Counted from the stretch's first letter, positions 23,175 to 35,859 are shown. The stretch is DNA of 64,000 nucleotides from Eustoma russellianum (GCA_036186865.1 AP025054.1:1521832-1585831), one strand, 5' to 3'. Numbers and translations: made by a program. The notes: generated by a model not told the origin, from the sequence alone.

Positions 23175-23720
23175 CCTTTAAAATTTAAAAGAAAGTTTTA
23201 CAAGACGGTAGTAAAACATACGCTGTTGTATAGGTCTGAATGTTGTGTAGTCAATTATTAGAATGAATAAAATATGCGAGTAAAGAAAATGGGAATATTA
23301 AGATAGACATGTGGGGAAAATAATATGATAAATAAACATATAAAGAGAAAGGTTGGAGTGAGTCCTATATAGATGAGAATATGAGAGAGCCAATAGTGAG
23401 ATGATATAGGCATATGGAATGGCGTCCTACAGATGCACCTGTTAAGCGGTGCGAGACAATGAATAAGATGTACGTTAAACATGCGAGAGAGACCAAAGAA
23501 GACACTGGAGAGAGAAAATAAGAAGGGATATGATTCACATGACATTTAGAGACAGTTGACTCATGTATCTGGTGTCATATAGATGATATAAGATTTAAGC
23601 GAAAATTTTAGATACTTAGACCGAAATCATAGTTGAGATGATATGATATTTTTGAAAGATGCATATTCTAAATACGCATATCATGCATTATATATTATAA
23701 GACACACAAAGAGGGTAAAA
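23175..23720 (+). mobile_element. RTE-type LINE 3' fragment (degenerate)
   Basis: Broken translation resembles the C-terminal part of LINE reverse transcriptases: TLLYRSECCVV, IKRKVGVSPI, then WRPTDAPVKRCETM and VKHARETKED. Multiple stops and frameshifts are present. The 3' tail is shared with the copy at 4095-4440. Confidence 0.68.
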
Positions 23721-24650
23721 CTTACACTAAATTTCAAAAAAAAAAATCAAATAAATAGAATGAAAGAAAAATAATTAATCTATATAAACGACTCAAATAA
23801 TAGAAAAAAGTGTTTTAAGTGTTGTATTAGACACTTTGACCATAAACCTAACAAAACACTTAAAATTTGCCGACCTGTAAAGGTTGGCGGGCTTGATTTA
23901 TTTGATGAATTTTCTCATTCTAGCAACTGGTGATTATGACTAAGTGGTAAATTACAAGGATAAATGCAAAATACTAAGTAGAGGGAAATCATTTTTGTCC
24001 TCGAAAATCTTTGGATTCAAGATTTTATTGTCGTTTCAACTAGCTTTTTCTTGGGCTAGTGGAGTTGCAGCCTAGGAAAAAAAATGCTTCAACCTATAGC
24101 AGCCCCGAGCCATCTTTTTCTGCCTACCCAAATCAATTTTATTAACTTTTCTGTCTACTCGTTTGCTAAGAATTGTGTCGTTTTTCATTTGAATTTTATG
24201 ACGGTGTGTACAGAATACCTGTTTCTGAATCCACTTTTTTTGCGTGTTAGATTTCGAGTAAAAGGTAAATCTTTAATTGGATTTAAGTTGGTGCGACGCT
24301 TGTCCTATCTTGGAATTTCATTGGACCTATTCAGTTGACCAAAATTACAAAAAAAAAAAAAAAAAATCTTTAACAAAATAAATAGAAAATATTCTTTCAA
24401 GTTTACGTTTGATTACTCTGTTAAATGAGCTTGAAACCTTCGTTTTCTGGTAAGCTTCTATGTCTTAGAACTTACTTGCGGTAATCATAAAAGTTAGACA
24501 TACATAGAAATAGGGATTGATATACGGAGACTCTTTTTCTCATTGATAAAATTTTCCTTTACTAAACTAAAAGTGCACGAGATATAAGTGACATCTGTGC
24601 ATACAACACTACTATTATTATCATTTTACTCGAGTTCATTTTGCCATTTA
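23721..24650. other. Intergenic DNA, nothing recognised
   Basis: AT-rich, with a long A-run at about 24351-24366. No gene supported. Confidence 0.4.
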
Positions 24651-24654
24651 TTAT

Positions 24655-24856
24655 TCCATTACACCACTAGATAGCGGGATTTTAAGCAATTGATAAAAGG
24701 TTGATGCTTGTGATCTTGAGATCCGCGGAAACAGTCTTTTGCACAAAGTGTTGGATAAGACTGCGTACATCAGATGGTGAAGCGATCCAGCCCCTTCCTA
24801 GACGCTGCACAAATGCGGAAGACTAATGCACCGAAAACGCCATTTTTATTCCATTA
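24655..24856 (+). mobile_element. Au-type SINE, plus
   Basis: The diagnostic order of plant Au SINEs is visible: GCGGAAACAGTCTTTTGCAC, then AAGACTGCGTACATCAGATG, then AGCCCCTTCCTAGACGCTGC and CGGAAGACTAATGCACCGAA, ending in a T-rich tail. It lies 0.7 kb upstream of the GA20-oxidase start codon. Confidence 0.8.
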
Positions 24857-25557
24857 CACCACAATGTTGATCGACTATTTAACTTTTCGTAAGTTACCCA
24901 AGAAGTTTAGGATACATAAAATGCTCTCCTCTCAGAATATGTTTAATTCTATAGTCAATGTATATGCACAATACAGATGTTTACTTGAAACAAGGTGGAA
25001 AAAAGCACATAAATTACTCTCAAATTACATAATACAGCAGATAATGAGTAATTAACTAATTAAATAATAACAACAAATTTCAAAAGCCAACTTGTTATCA
25101 TTTTAGTGACTAACTACTACGATCATCATCGTTTTACTGACGTCCTTTCATAAAAAAGAATACAATGTGCTCTAACAAGATGCCAAATCCATTGGAATTC
25201 GTCTTCTTGTCCAAAATCCAGAGGGGACAAACCAGATAATGCCAATTCATAATATTTCTTTGTAGAGAAGCCTTCTTTGTCATTTAAACCTTTTAAGAGG
25301 TCTGATGTTGTAAATATTATTATCCTCCTCCTCTCTCTGTATGTATAGTATATATACACACACACAACACATAATGCATGTAGAGAACACCTACAAAGAT
25401 TCCCATTTCTCTAAATTTCGAACACTAAACGGCTTGCCTTTTTTGCTTTAGCCCATCTTTCTTACATTTATTTCATTCCTCAAATTCCAATTTTTTTTTC
25501 CCTCTTAGACTTAGCCAACAGCCTAATTAGTTATATCTTTATTCAGTTTCTCATGCA
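24857..25557 (+). promoter_or_regulatory. 5' flank of the GA20-oxidase gene
   Basis: This is gene-proximal upstream sequence. A TATATATACAC stretch at about 25349-25359, some 200 bp before the start codon, is the best TATA-box candidate. A pyrimidine-rich stretch follows at 25437-25505. No experimental start site is known. Confidence 0.35.
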
Positions 25558-28057
25558 ATGACTATAGATTGTATGATCACAGTACCAACTAAACCTTCAA
25601 CCCCAAAAATGTGTCAAAATCAGCGAAAACCTCTGGTCTTTGATGCATCAATCATCCAACACGAAACAAACATACCCCAAGAATTCATATGGCCGGACCA
25701 CGAAAAACCGCGTCCGAATCCCAAGGAACTTCCGGTGCCGCTCATTGATCTAGGGGGTTTCTTGTCTGGAAACCATCTGGCGGCATCGGAATCTTCCAAG
25801 CTTGTCGGCGAAGCGTGCCGAAAGCATGGATTTTTCCTTGTGGTTAATCACGGGGTGGATGCTGAGCTAATAAAAGATGCTCATAAATACATGGATTACT
25901 TCTTTGAGCAGCCACTTTGTGAGAAGCAAAAAGCTCAAAGAAAAATTGGTGAACATTGTGGTTATGCTAGCAGTTTTACCGGGAGGTTTTCCTCCAAACT
26001 TCCATGGAAAGAAACCCTTTCTTTCCAGTTTTCCTCACAAGAAAGCTCTTCCCATACTGTTGAAGATTATTTTCGAACAAAACTCGGAGATGAATTTGAG
26101 CATCTTGGGTACACACATTTTTCCCTATTTTCATTTTCCAATTCCTTCAGATCTTAAGTTCAGTATATACTGAAAGGGACGAACGATATCAGGACATCTT
26201 ATTTTAAGAGATTATGTTTTTTCTTTTTGTGATAGTGAAACAATTTTCATTTCCAATAGAGTCAAATACACAATTTTCCTTGAATTTGGAATATGATAGA
26301 ATAAATCAAAATGACTCATTAAATTGGTTGCATTTGATCATTATGGGTTGTGTTTAACACATGAGTATGGTTGCGTCTATCCGAGTCAACGATGTTGTTG
26401 TTTTGTGAAAGTAAAACTTATGATTTTTGATTTCTTGTGCAGGAGGGTATACCAGAAATACTGTAGTGCTATGAACACACTTTCTCTAGGGATCATGGAG
26501 CTATTGGGAATGAGTCTTGGTGTAAGCAGAGACAAATTCAAAGAATTTTTTGAAGGAAATGAATCCATAATGAGGTTAAATTATTACCCACCATGCCAGA
26601 AACCTGAGCTCACGTTAGGAACTGGGCCCCATTGTGATCCGACGTCGTTAACCATCCTCCACCAAGACTCCGTCGGCGGACTTCAGGTGTTCGTCGACGA
26701 CGAATGGCGGTCCATTAGTCCAAATGCCGGCGCTTTTGTCGTGAACATCGGCGACACTTTCATGGTAAGCACTGAAAAAGATGCTCTCTTCTATGAAATT
26801 TAAGCTTAAATAATGAGGAAGATATTTTTGAAGGAAATGAAATTTAAGCTTAAATCGAAATCTTTCTATTTATTTATAAAATATATTCACTAGTGCATAT
26901 TTCTATTGGAATGCTATCTAAACATGTATATATAGAGACGGGAGCCTCACTAGAAGCAAACTTTCTATCCCTAGGAATGAAGGTACTGTTGCTTGACTCT
27001 CACCCTCTCAAGACCCTAGCGATAGCTTTTGCTATTGTTGGGATATACTGGATATGAGTGTTGTTGTTGTCTTTCTCTTTGTCATTATTCTCTATTACTA
27101 TGTCAATATCAAATACTTTTCTTAACATTTTTTCCTAGTGTTTTTGAGAGGGGATTTAGTCGTTTAATTAAGATTTACGCTGTATAAGGTTGTAAAAAGA
27201 ACTAATATTATGTAATATGTATTTAACTTCACATGATCTGGCTGTTACTTAAAATTAACTAGAAAAATGTTTCAATAGGAACTAATAAAAACTTATTGTG
27301 CATATGTTACTTGACTTTCTTGATTTAGGGATGACTTTCTTAAGTTAATCTTTTTTGGTACAAATATGTATATATTATATGTACATCACATCGTGTTTCT
27401 ATTTCCAATGGAATCAGAGACACACACTTCCTTGACTTTAAAATATAATGAAATAAAGCAAAATGACTCACTAAATGGATGCGTTTCTTATATTGTGAAG
27501 TAGCAATTGATCGACACAAATTGACGCAATTTTCATTATAGATCATCGAAACAATCTCTATGTGTTTCTAACACATGTGTATGGTTGTGTACATCCGACC
27601 CTATGTGTACATCACATCGTCTCACTAAACTACATGTATGTACAGCCGTAAGTCTAACGTTTCTGAAACTGACTACTTAAAAACCTTAAAAAGACATGTA
27701 ACACTACTTCTACTAGTGCATATAAACTTTATCTACATGAAGTTATGAATGCTGAAAATCTAACAAACTTGTGGGGTTTGTGTGTTTTTTCAGGCACTAT
27801 CAAATGGAAGGTACAAAAGTTGTCTACACAGGGCAGTGGTAAACAACAAAACACCCAGGAAATCACTTGCCTTCTTTCTTTGTCCAAAAGAGGATAAGGT
27901 GGTTAGCCCTCCATCTGAACTGGTGGATGCCAACAACCCTAGGATATATCCAGATTTCACATGGCCAAACTTGCTCGAATTTACTCAGAAGCATTACAGA
28001 GCCGACATGAATACTCTCCACAACTTTTCCAATTGGCTTAGACATAAAAACAGCTGA
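25558..28057 (+). CDS. GA20ox: Gibberellin 20-oxidase, 3 exons
   Basis: The exons 25558-26108, 26443-26764 and 27794-28057 join at GT-AG introns to give 378 residues, the normal length for the family. Diagnostic features are LPWKET at 148-153 (typical of GA20-oxidases), NYYPPC at 230-235, iron ligands H247 and D249 (PHCDPT) and H303 (CLHRA), and the 2-oxoglutarate-binding R313-x-S315. The N-terminal DIOX_N region with HGFFLVVNHGVD is intact. The enzyme is a soluble dioxygenase that oxidises C-20 of gibberellin precursors (GA12 to GA9, GA53 to GA20), usually the flux-controlling and feedback-regulated step of bioactive GA synthesis. The three-exon structure is the usual one. Both introns are loaded with SINEs. 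No disabling change is seen, so the gene looks functional. The paralogue number cannot be assigned. Confidence 0.95.
26240..26402 (+). mobile_element. SINE, family C, in GA20ox intron 1
   Basis: ATTTCCAATAGAGTCAAATA, AAAATGACTCATTAAATTGG and AACACATGAGTATGGTTGCG, ending GATGTTGTTGTTTTGTG only about 40 bp before the exon 2 acceptor. It makes up half of the 334-bp intron. Confidence 0.6.
26925..27081 (+). mobile_element. SINE, family A, in GA20ox intron 2
   Basis: ATAGAGACGGGAGCCTCACT, then CACCCTCTCAAGACCCTAGC, then TTGTTGGGATATACTGGATA with a GTTGTTGTTGTC tail. Confidence 0.72.
27395..27640 (+). mobile_element. SINE, family C, in GA20ox intron 2
   Basis: The best-ordered copy of the family: TTCTATTTCCAATGGAATCA, AAAATGACTCACTAAATGGA, TTGTGAAGTAGCAATTGATC, GATCATCGAAACAATCTCTA, TGTGTATGGTTGTGTACATC. 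Confidence 0.62.
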
Positions 28058-29005
28058 GACTTATTCCAATTTCAGGGCCCCTGTTAAGTCCTATGTTTTT
28101 TTTTGGCAAACAAAGTATCTGAGAGTTGTATGATCCTAGTGCTTTTAGTACTTTGTCTGTACGAGAAAAAGAAGGTGGATATCATGAAATGGTGGTTGTT
28201 TATGTCCAAATTTTCGGATGAGTGAAAACTATGGGATGATAAGATCAAAAGACAAATTTTCTCTTGATCAATCCCTTCAACAGAGCGACTAGAGATATTT
28301 TCTTATTATTATTTAATCTATTTTCGATGTTATTGTTACTATTTTTTGGCCAAGAGCTATAATAGATTAGATGAAGATTAGAGACAATTGTCCTGTTGAT
28401 TAATTTTGTCACCTTTTTTTTGTTTATTTTTTACATAGAACATCAGATCACAATAATAACTGTTTACAACTACTCTGCACAGTTTTGGCCTGAAGAACAG
28501 GGGAAAAGGTGTCGATGCTTTCAAACAAAAGAAATGGAAGATGCCCGTAAGCTCAGATTTCATGTATACCATTTCTTTTTACGTCATTACCTTTTCATTT
28601 GGTCTATTCCAAACATAATTTGTATAGCCCAAATGTGTAAAACTAATTGAAGTTAACGATATACTAATAAAGGGATGAACACAATATCACAATTGGTATG
28701 TATATTACAAAAATGAAAAAGAAAAAAAAAACAGCCTGAATACGGTAAAAGAGAAGCGAGATAAACCTACCAAACGAGCAACATATAAATTATTCCCCTC
28801 TACAACACGGATGCTAGGTAAAGGAATTCTCTCTACCAAGCTCTGACGTCTAGTAATTGTTGAAACTTGGGCTTACATGAGGTGAGGTCCATATCTACTC
28901 AAAATCTTAAGTCAATGGGTGGTGGAACCTCATCCTCATATAAATCATGCATTTTTCTCAAATTAGCCAATGTGGGATTCTCAACAGTAATGCGAAGATA
29001 CTAAA
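28058..29005. other. 3' flank of GA20ox and intergenic DNA
   Basis: The first few hundred bases are presumably 3' UTR. Past that, no gene or element is recognised. Confidence 0.4.
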
Positions 29006-29007
29006 TA

Positions 29008-29270
29008 CCCTCTCCGTCTTATAAATATTGTCCTAGTTTGTTTCTGTTTTGTTTTTCAAAATATTGTCTACGTTTCAAAATCAAAATATATTAGTAGTCA
29101 AAGTTTACATATTATCATATCAATTACCATATACATGATTTCTCTAATTTGCATCAATTAAACAACTAAGGACATAATATGAATAGTAAACAAAATAGTT
29201 TGACATTTGTAAGTTATCTTCAAATCAAACTATGTCCGTATTTGTGGAACGGAGGGAGGGAATGCTGCTC
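29008..29270. mobile_element. Stowaway-like MITE
   Basis: The left end is CCCTCTCCGTCTTATAAATA and the right end inward is CCCTCCCTCCGTTCCACAAA, with TA before the left end. About 260 bp, AT-rich and non-coding. A shorter, more decayed relative follows at about 29303-29405 (ending TTTTTAAGACAGAAAAGTA). Confidence 0.65.
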
Positions 29271-29937
29271 AAGTATATATAAAAATGTCCAATGATAATT
29301 GAGGGAGTATTTCTCAAGTTTGAATTTTTTAAATTATATTCAAATTAAAATAAAACAATATTTTTCCAAATCAAAATAAGAGAATATTTTTAAGACAGAA
29401 AAGTATCTCTCAAGTAAAGATAAAAATTCTGATGATGACATGACACATGTCTTGGCTAAACTCCTTACACATCAACTTAACTAGAAAACAAATACTTATA
29501 GTAGAGCAAGTATGTTCATTCTATAAAAAAATGCTCTGATGTTTAAGTTAACGACTCTAACGAGTCCAAGAATAAGAGATAACCAATACAACGACAATAT
29601 TTTTTCATGGTATTAGAGACTTTTGCATATAATGAGATTAAAATTTGATGAGTTTTTCATGCATTTTTGGTTAAAAGTGACTCATTGCACATTTTTTTTT
29701 ACCTTTCATTTAATTGCTCAGATATGATAGACAGGTAACGATCTGATGATTCAAGATTTTGATGTGAGGCATACCATCGGCAGCCTTCATTTTAGGCTTG
29801 ATTACTTAGGTAATAAGACTATGATATTTGTCTCACTTTTTCTTTCTTTCTCTTTAATCTATCTTACTTTTTGAACCTCAAATTTGCTGAATTTAAGAAA
29901 AATCTCCCGATACAATTATACATTTTACCTTTTTTTA

Positions 29938-31212
29938 GGGTTAATTGCACCTGTTATCCATTGTTTTCCACGAAGTTTTAAGTAGCATCCAATGTTTCAT
30001 GAAACACACTTGGCATCCAGACTTATAGGGTTAATAGACACCTGGCATCCTGCAACCGGGAAAGCACCTGCTATAGGCGGTTTTTAGCAATTTTCCTTTT
30101 ATTTTTCACTTTTCTCCCACTTGGGGCCCAAAATTTTCAAACCATGGTTAATTCCACTTTCTTTCAACCATCTTTCTCTTCCTCCTTTTTCGTTTTCTTC
30201 TTTCGTTTTTAGTTGCAGAGTACACAAGTAAAGAAGAAATCTCAGCAATGGTGGACTGATTAAACCAAAAGATTTTATGAACTCAAATTCAGGAAAGCAT
30301 GTAAGGAGAGCAACATATGCAGGTGTTGCGACATTTTGCCGTGTTAAGTCTGCATTTTCCACTGATGAGGTGGCTTTACCAGTCGCCGCACATGACGGCT
30401 TCACTGGTCTTCTTGAGAATTGTCGAGGATTTGGTTCTTTTTTTTTACGAGGATTTGGTTTTCAAAAAGATGACTGCCCTTCATTTATGCAAGGGTTTGA
30501 GGATTTGGTTTTCAAAAAGATGACTGCCCTTCAAAAATTTTCCACGCTTAACTGGAAAAGCTTAATTAAAAATGATTTGAACTCCAAGTATTCTGCATTT
30601 GGGTTTCCTTCCAGAAGACTAATGGGTTCATTTCTTCCACCGCACTAGCCTTCGATTCTCTGCTCTCAGTTAGTTGAGATTTCAAATTCTCAACCAATTC
30701 AAGAGTTCTTGTTAGTTCACATCTCAATCTTGACGTTTTGCATCTGGGTTTTCTTCTAGAGTGATGCTTGTTGTAGATTTCAAGTGTGGCAGCTTTAGTC
30801 CCTAGAATTCTATTGAATCTTGTAAACAGAGAGATAAAAGGGGTGGCAACGAGGCGGATAAAGCGTGGGAGGAGGGGAAGAAGATGAAAGGGGAAGAAGG
30901 GAAGAAGATGAAAGGGGTGGGGATGAGGTGGGGTGTAGGTTTTTTTATTGATTTTTGAATTATTTTTTATTAAACTTTTAATTTATTTTGACTTTATTAT
31001 TTTATTAATTGTAAACTGTGGTTAAAGTCAGGTTAAAATTAGGGTTAGGTCCGGTCAAAGGTCGATTTCAGCGGTCAACGGTCGTCCAGCCGGTCATCTG
31101 GATGTCAGGTGTCTATTAACCCTATAAGTCTGGATGCCAAGTGTGTTTCATGAAACATTGGATGCTACTTAAAACTTCGTGGAAAACAATGGATACCAGG
31201 TGCAATTAACCC
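29938..31212. mobile_element. Mutator-like element with long TIRs (1275 bp)
   Basis: Terminal inverted repeats of about 113 bp (29938-30050 and 31100-31212) begin GGGTTAATTGCACCTG and differ at only about two positions. The flanks are ACC-T(7)-A on the left (29927-29937) and ACCTTTTTA on the right (31213-31221), a 9-bp duplication apart from homopolymer slippage. These traits fit a non-autonomous MULE. The interior has no transposase. It contains a 51-bp-period duplication (GGATTTGGTTTTCAAAAAGA at about 30451 and 30502) and purine-rich GGGGAAGAAG repeats near 30870-30925. The interior may be captured host DNA, but no gene family is recognised. Confidence 0.85.
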
Positions 31213-31221
31213 ACCTTTTTA

Positions 31222-31660
31222 TGCATGTTTATAGATGGGATATGATGCACTGAAGATGATGCACTCAGGGTAAACATCATTCTTTTTTTGGTCTAAGTAA
31301 TTCTGATTGCTTTAATCAAGACTGATGACTACTTAAGAGAAAGAATCATTTACATATACACCTGTAGTCATAAAATACATTTGAGTTATCACGAGATACA
31401 AATTTATAAAAATACAAATAATTCAATCAACACTATAATTTTTTTTTTAAAAAATAATACGAAGTAATAAGGATTATTTAAATAAAACAGAACCGCTGCC
31501 GCACCTTGTTGTACATCAGATCTCGTTTGGCAGTTTAACTCCTTCAACTTAGTTTTGATTAAAGAGGATTAATGACTAATGGTCAACTATGACATATTTG
31601 AAGTAAAATTTCAGTCCTCAGACACAATAGGAATGATAAAGGAAGTTTCCTTACTAGGCT
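31222..31660. other. Intergenic DNA, nothing recognised
   Basis: No gene or element seen. Confidence 0.35.
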
Positions 31661-31661
31661 C

Positions 31662-31830
31662 CTCTATTTTCGTAGAATTTGGAGATGAACCGGATAGCTT
31701 TGTGATTTAATATACGCAACTCATCCTACACTTTTGTGTAATAGGCTATTTCAATGGCTCGAAACTATGACCTCAAGTTCATAAAACAGCAACCTTATTA
31801 GTTACTCCAAGGCATGTTCCTCTCGGGAAA
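31662..31830 (-). mobile_element. Au-type SINE, minus (decayed)
   Basis: The minus strand has a B-box-like region (AGGTCATAGTTTCGAGCCAT), then GAAATAGCCTATTACACAAA, then GTAGGATGAGTTGCGTATAT and CACAAAGCTATCCGGTTCAT. This is the order of the Au family. Confidence 0.65.
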
Positions 31831-34354
31831 GGCAACCATATAAAAGGTAAATGTGATTAACCTTGTAGACATATTCTGACATCATCATGTCCAAAAGATT
31901 AAGATGGCGTTTGGTTCACACTTGGGTCTCAGAATCAGATTCTGAATGTGTATGAAGGGGTATGAGTTTGGACGTAAATGTGATAGTTGTTTGGTATTGA
32001 AGTGGGAATGTGTATGATTAACATTGATGTTGTTTGGAACGTTTCGGAATTGAAATGAGTATCGAAGTTGGACGACCAGAAAATTGGAAGAAAAAATTTG
32101 AACGTCCGGAATAGCGACCGGCCATACCCAATTTCTCCATATTGATAGATAAGGGGAGCTAGTATATTAAAAAACTATATATATTACCAAATACTTAAAT
32201 ATCAATATGAAATTCATACATCTCATTTCTCCAAATAATTTTTTTTATAGATTTAGATTTTTCTAAACTCATTCTCTTAACATGAGAAACCCCTAACGAA
32301 ACACCTCCTCAATTATTGCAATGCATTGAGACGCAACAAGCACCGTGATATTTAGTATTATTGATGGGTGGGTAAAGCTATGTCTACGAGACTACGATAA
32401 ACTTCAAATACATTTCGTATTTATTAATAACGAAGGAAAAGGAGGTGGAATATAACGAAGCAAACGACAAAATATCAAAAAGTATAGAGCGGGTCCACAT
32501 GGTAAATCATTCATATGCATAGGAGCAAGAATCCAAGAATAGGATTTGACAGAGCCTTCAATTTTATGGAATTTTTTTATAGAAAGCATTTTTGGTTTTA
32601 TTCATGGATTTTTAATATCTCTAGTTTTGGAGGGTAGTGGCGATATGGAACGTTCGCCAACCAACATATTCCATATTGTCTTGGAGTTAAAAACATCATA
32701 CTCTACAAGCTTTTATCGTCTCAATGAGATTTTTAAGATAAAAATCAAAATTTCTTAACGGTCTAAGTGATAAGTCTTTATTTGATGCTTATAAAGCGTC
32801 AAGTCCAAGCTTATTCAGATATAAAAAACTAACGACATGACTTTTATACACAGACTTAAGCTGATGTACCATAATGTCTTGACATTCGTCTTTCGATTCA
32901 TTAAAAAATAGTGTACAACTTGTGTAGATTGTCTCATAAATGACTTGCCAATCTAAAAAACCGATAGGTTATTGATTTACATCCTCCACGATTTTTTTTA
33001 GACTAAGACGATACAGATTCTCACATATCAAAATATAACCTTTTTGTACTTGAAAACAGTGGACACGTAATTGTTTTTGAGAAAATGCAAATATCAAAAA
33101 CCCAGAAAGCTCACGATCTAATCGATCATGGCGAATGTCAATGCATCTAGGGGATGCTACCCGTACGGATACTAATGTAGCAAAACAAGAAGAAGACAAC
33201 AATAAACTACCAAGCTAAGATAATACATCGAGATGAATGTACTAAAGTTAGTCGTGCAAAATAATAATAATTCGCAAGAACAAGGGTCAAATTTGAGAGT
33301 TGCTAATGTTGATGCGCACTTAATGCAAGGTATATGACCAATAGTTGGAAAAGGCAATACAACCAACCCGACGAAGAACTCAAGTGAAAAAAATAGTCAT
33401 GTGTCTCATCACAGGACATCCTGATTTTAGAACTAATATCAACCAGGTTGGCTTTAAGTGCGCGGCTGGTAAAGCTTTGCAAAGGAAGTAAATTTAGGAA
33501 TGTGTTTTCTATGAATAGTTTTTTATTTCTAAAATTTATGTTTTTTTTTCCAGGAAAACTACAGAATTTTACGTCCAAACAGATGATGATAACAGTATTT
33601 AAGCCTTTCGTTTTATAGTTTAATCAATGTGATTGTTTTCGTAGTTGATATTTTTCCGTCTCACAACATAGTTTTTTATTTTGGTTTATTTAATATTTTT
33701 ATTTAAAAATATGCTAATACTTAAAGTTTCTATATTACCTTTTTAGTTCGCATTTATATGAAAGAGGAACAGCGGCCAAGTTTGACCTCTTTAAATTTTG
33801 TTTAAGTCAAAGTAGAAATCTTTATTTAGTAACCAAGTTATAATCATCTCTTGTATGCAATATGAAACCCGTGCATATGGGTTGTCTTCCGTTTGTCAGG
33901 AAGAAAGACTCGTTACATGTCTATTAAAATATTTCAAATAAATTAATACATGTATGATTTGTCGACTTATAAAGAATAGAAGAAATTGAGTCCACATATG
34001 ATAGAAGCAAAACTGAATTTTATCATTACTTTCATTTGTACCACTGCTTGCTACTCTTGCATAAATGTATATATAAGTTGATATATATTTACCCATGAAA
34101 GAAACACTTCCGTACGTTCTCATTTCTGAGTCCCATGGTTCTTTTTTTTTAAAAAAATTGTTAATTTCATATGTCTATATTTCTCCTTATGATATCCGTT
34201 TTTAGACTTTTTTAAATTTTAAATTATGTGGAAAATGCATATAGAATTATCCACTCCCACTTTCTTTTTCATCTTTTGTGCAGAAAAGCATTATCCAGTG
34301 GTTTAATACGACGTGTTCGTGTGACTCACTAATGTAATAGAAGAAAATCCTGAA
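31831..34354. other. Intergenic DNA, partly eroded repeats
   Basis: No gene supported. A possible MITE with GGCGTTTGG/CGAAACACC ends spans about 31906-32310 (no target duplication found). The rest is AT-rich with random frames. TCGTGGAGGATGTAAATCA near 32973-32991 (minus strand) also occurs near 18672 as ATCGTGGAGGATGCAAATCA, so an unnamed dispersed repeat lies here. Confidence 0.35.
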
Positions 34355-34675
34355 ATGGCCTCAGGACATACTCTAACTAAGAAATCAAGAGTTCGATTCC
34401 AAAGACATACGTAATGTGAGTATTCTTCTGCTGCTAGTCTGAAGGTCTGGTTTGCGGAGGATACTTTGTGTGGGTCACTACGTATAAGGTAAGATCTCTG
34501 CTGCTAGGCTGAAGGTCTGATTTCAGGGGCACTTTGTGTGAGTCAATACGTGCGAGGTAAGATCTCACACAATCTAATAGGCTGTTGGCCCCTGATTTTC
34601 ATGCCCTATACATGTTCTTTAGGACTGGAACGGTGAAGACCCGGAGATTTCACCTTTGCTCTAAAAAAAATCCTG
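34355..34675 (+). mobile_element. tRNA-derived SINE-like element, family D, copy 1
   Basis: A B-box-like AAGAGTTCGATTCCAAA is followed by a duplicated unit with CTGCTGCTAGKCTGAAGGTC (about 34431 and 34499), CACTTTGTGTGRGTCA, then AGGCTGTTGGCCCCTGATTT and TTTAGGACTGGAACGGTGAA. The whole arrangement recurs at 41035-41340. Confidence 0.65.
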
Positions 34676-35025
34676 AAATGGTAACATATTAATGAATCCG
34701 TCGGATTTCTGATTCACATTTTTTACTTGACTGGCACACAAAAGGCCAAGAATATCATGAAACCCGAAAGGCCAAGATGAGATAAAATTTGTTTTTTATT
34801 TGGCCTCTGCCAAATTGCCACCTCCAAAGCTCATTAATGGCCGAGATAATTATGCAATTCTTTAGATGAATAAGGACAAACTACTTAAATTACATCCTGC
34901 GTCAAGCATGAATACATATATCATGTGCCCCTCCACTACGGGGAGAGGTCATCTTCATCCTCACATTTTCTCAAAAATCGTCCAAACCTTAACTCAAATT
35001 TCGATATGCAAACTATTATTACTAT

Positions 35026-35220
35026 TTGTATTTAGTGAATTCATTCACTAACACACTATCACATTATATCTCTATTATTGTTTTATTTATGCAGATGCAT
35101 AGAGTCGGGGTCTCACTGGAAGCAAACTCTCTATTCCTTGATATAGAGATATTGTTTGTCAGTCGCTCACTCTTTCCAGACTCTAATGATAGCTTTTGTA
35201 GCCATTATGATATATTTTGT
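35026..35220 (+). mobile_element. SINE, family A, tandem copy 1
   Basis: ATTCATTCACTAACACACTA leads into GTCTCACTGGAAGCAAACTC and the standard family A body. It is one unit of a tandem pair. Confidence 0.7.
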
Positions 35221-35412
35221 ATTTACTGAATTCCTTCACTAACACACTAGCACATTATATCCTTATTATTGTTTCATTTATGCAAATATATAGAGTCAGG
35301 GGTCTCACTGGAATCAAACTCTCCATTCCTTGAGATAGAAGTATTGTTTGTCTACCGCTCACTATTTTCAGACTCTAACGAGTGATTTTGTTGTCGTTGT
35401 GATGTATTATGT
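35221..35412 (+). mobile_element. SINE, family A, tandem copy 2
   Basis: Repeats the previous unit including its flank (TTCACTAACACACTAGCACA, then GTCTCACTGGAATCAAACTC). Because both the SINE and its 5' flank are copied, this is a segmental tandem duplication of about 195 bp, not two insertions. Confidence 0.7.
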
Positions 35413-35859
35413 AGGATTGATTGACTGTGTTTTTCTAAAAGGGAAAAAAAAAAAAGAAACTAGGGGACATTGATAGAACTCAAATTTAAAATGGTATGGA
35501 TGAGGAAAGGAAAAAATAAAATAAAATGCTTTGGATCTTTGCGTCTAATTTAAGCGCTGAACAGAATCTTCTAAGTTCTCAACTTAAGCATTAAACTAAC
35601 TTATCATGTCAATTTATGGCAAAGGATAAGTGTCAACGTGCACGCAAATTGCGGATTTTTCTAAGATCAGTCGCAACCCTAAATCAACTTAAGCATATCA
35701 AATTGCGGATTTTTCTAATAAGTTGTAGTCCAAATATAAGAAAGTGTCAACGTGCATGCAATTTTTCTGGTAAATTGCAAATTGGGTTGTGACAGATACT
35801 TTCAATAATTCATTGTTCGTCGACTCTTCCCTTGATATACTGAAGTTTACAGTTTATTT

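Noticed and set aside
31906..32310. Possible MITE with GGCGTTTGGTT / AACGAAACACC ends
   Set aside because: The ends match for only about 8-10 bases and no target duplication was found, so it is not called as a feature of its own.
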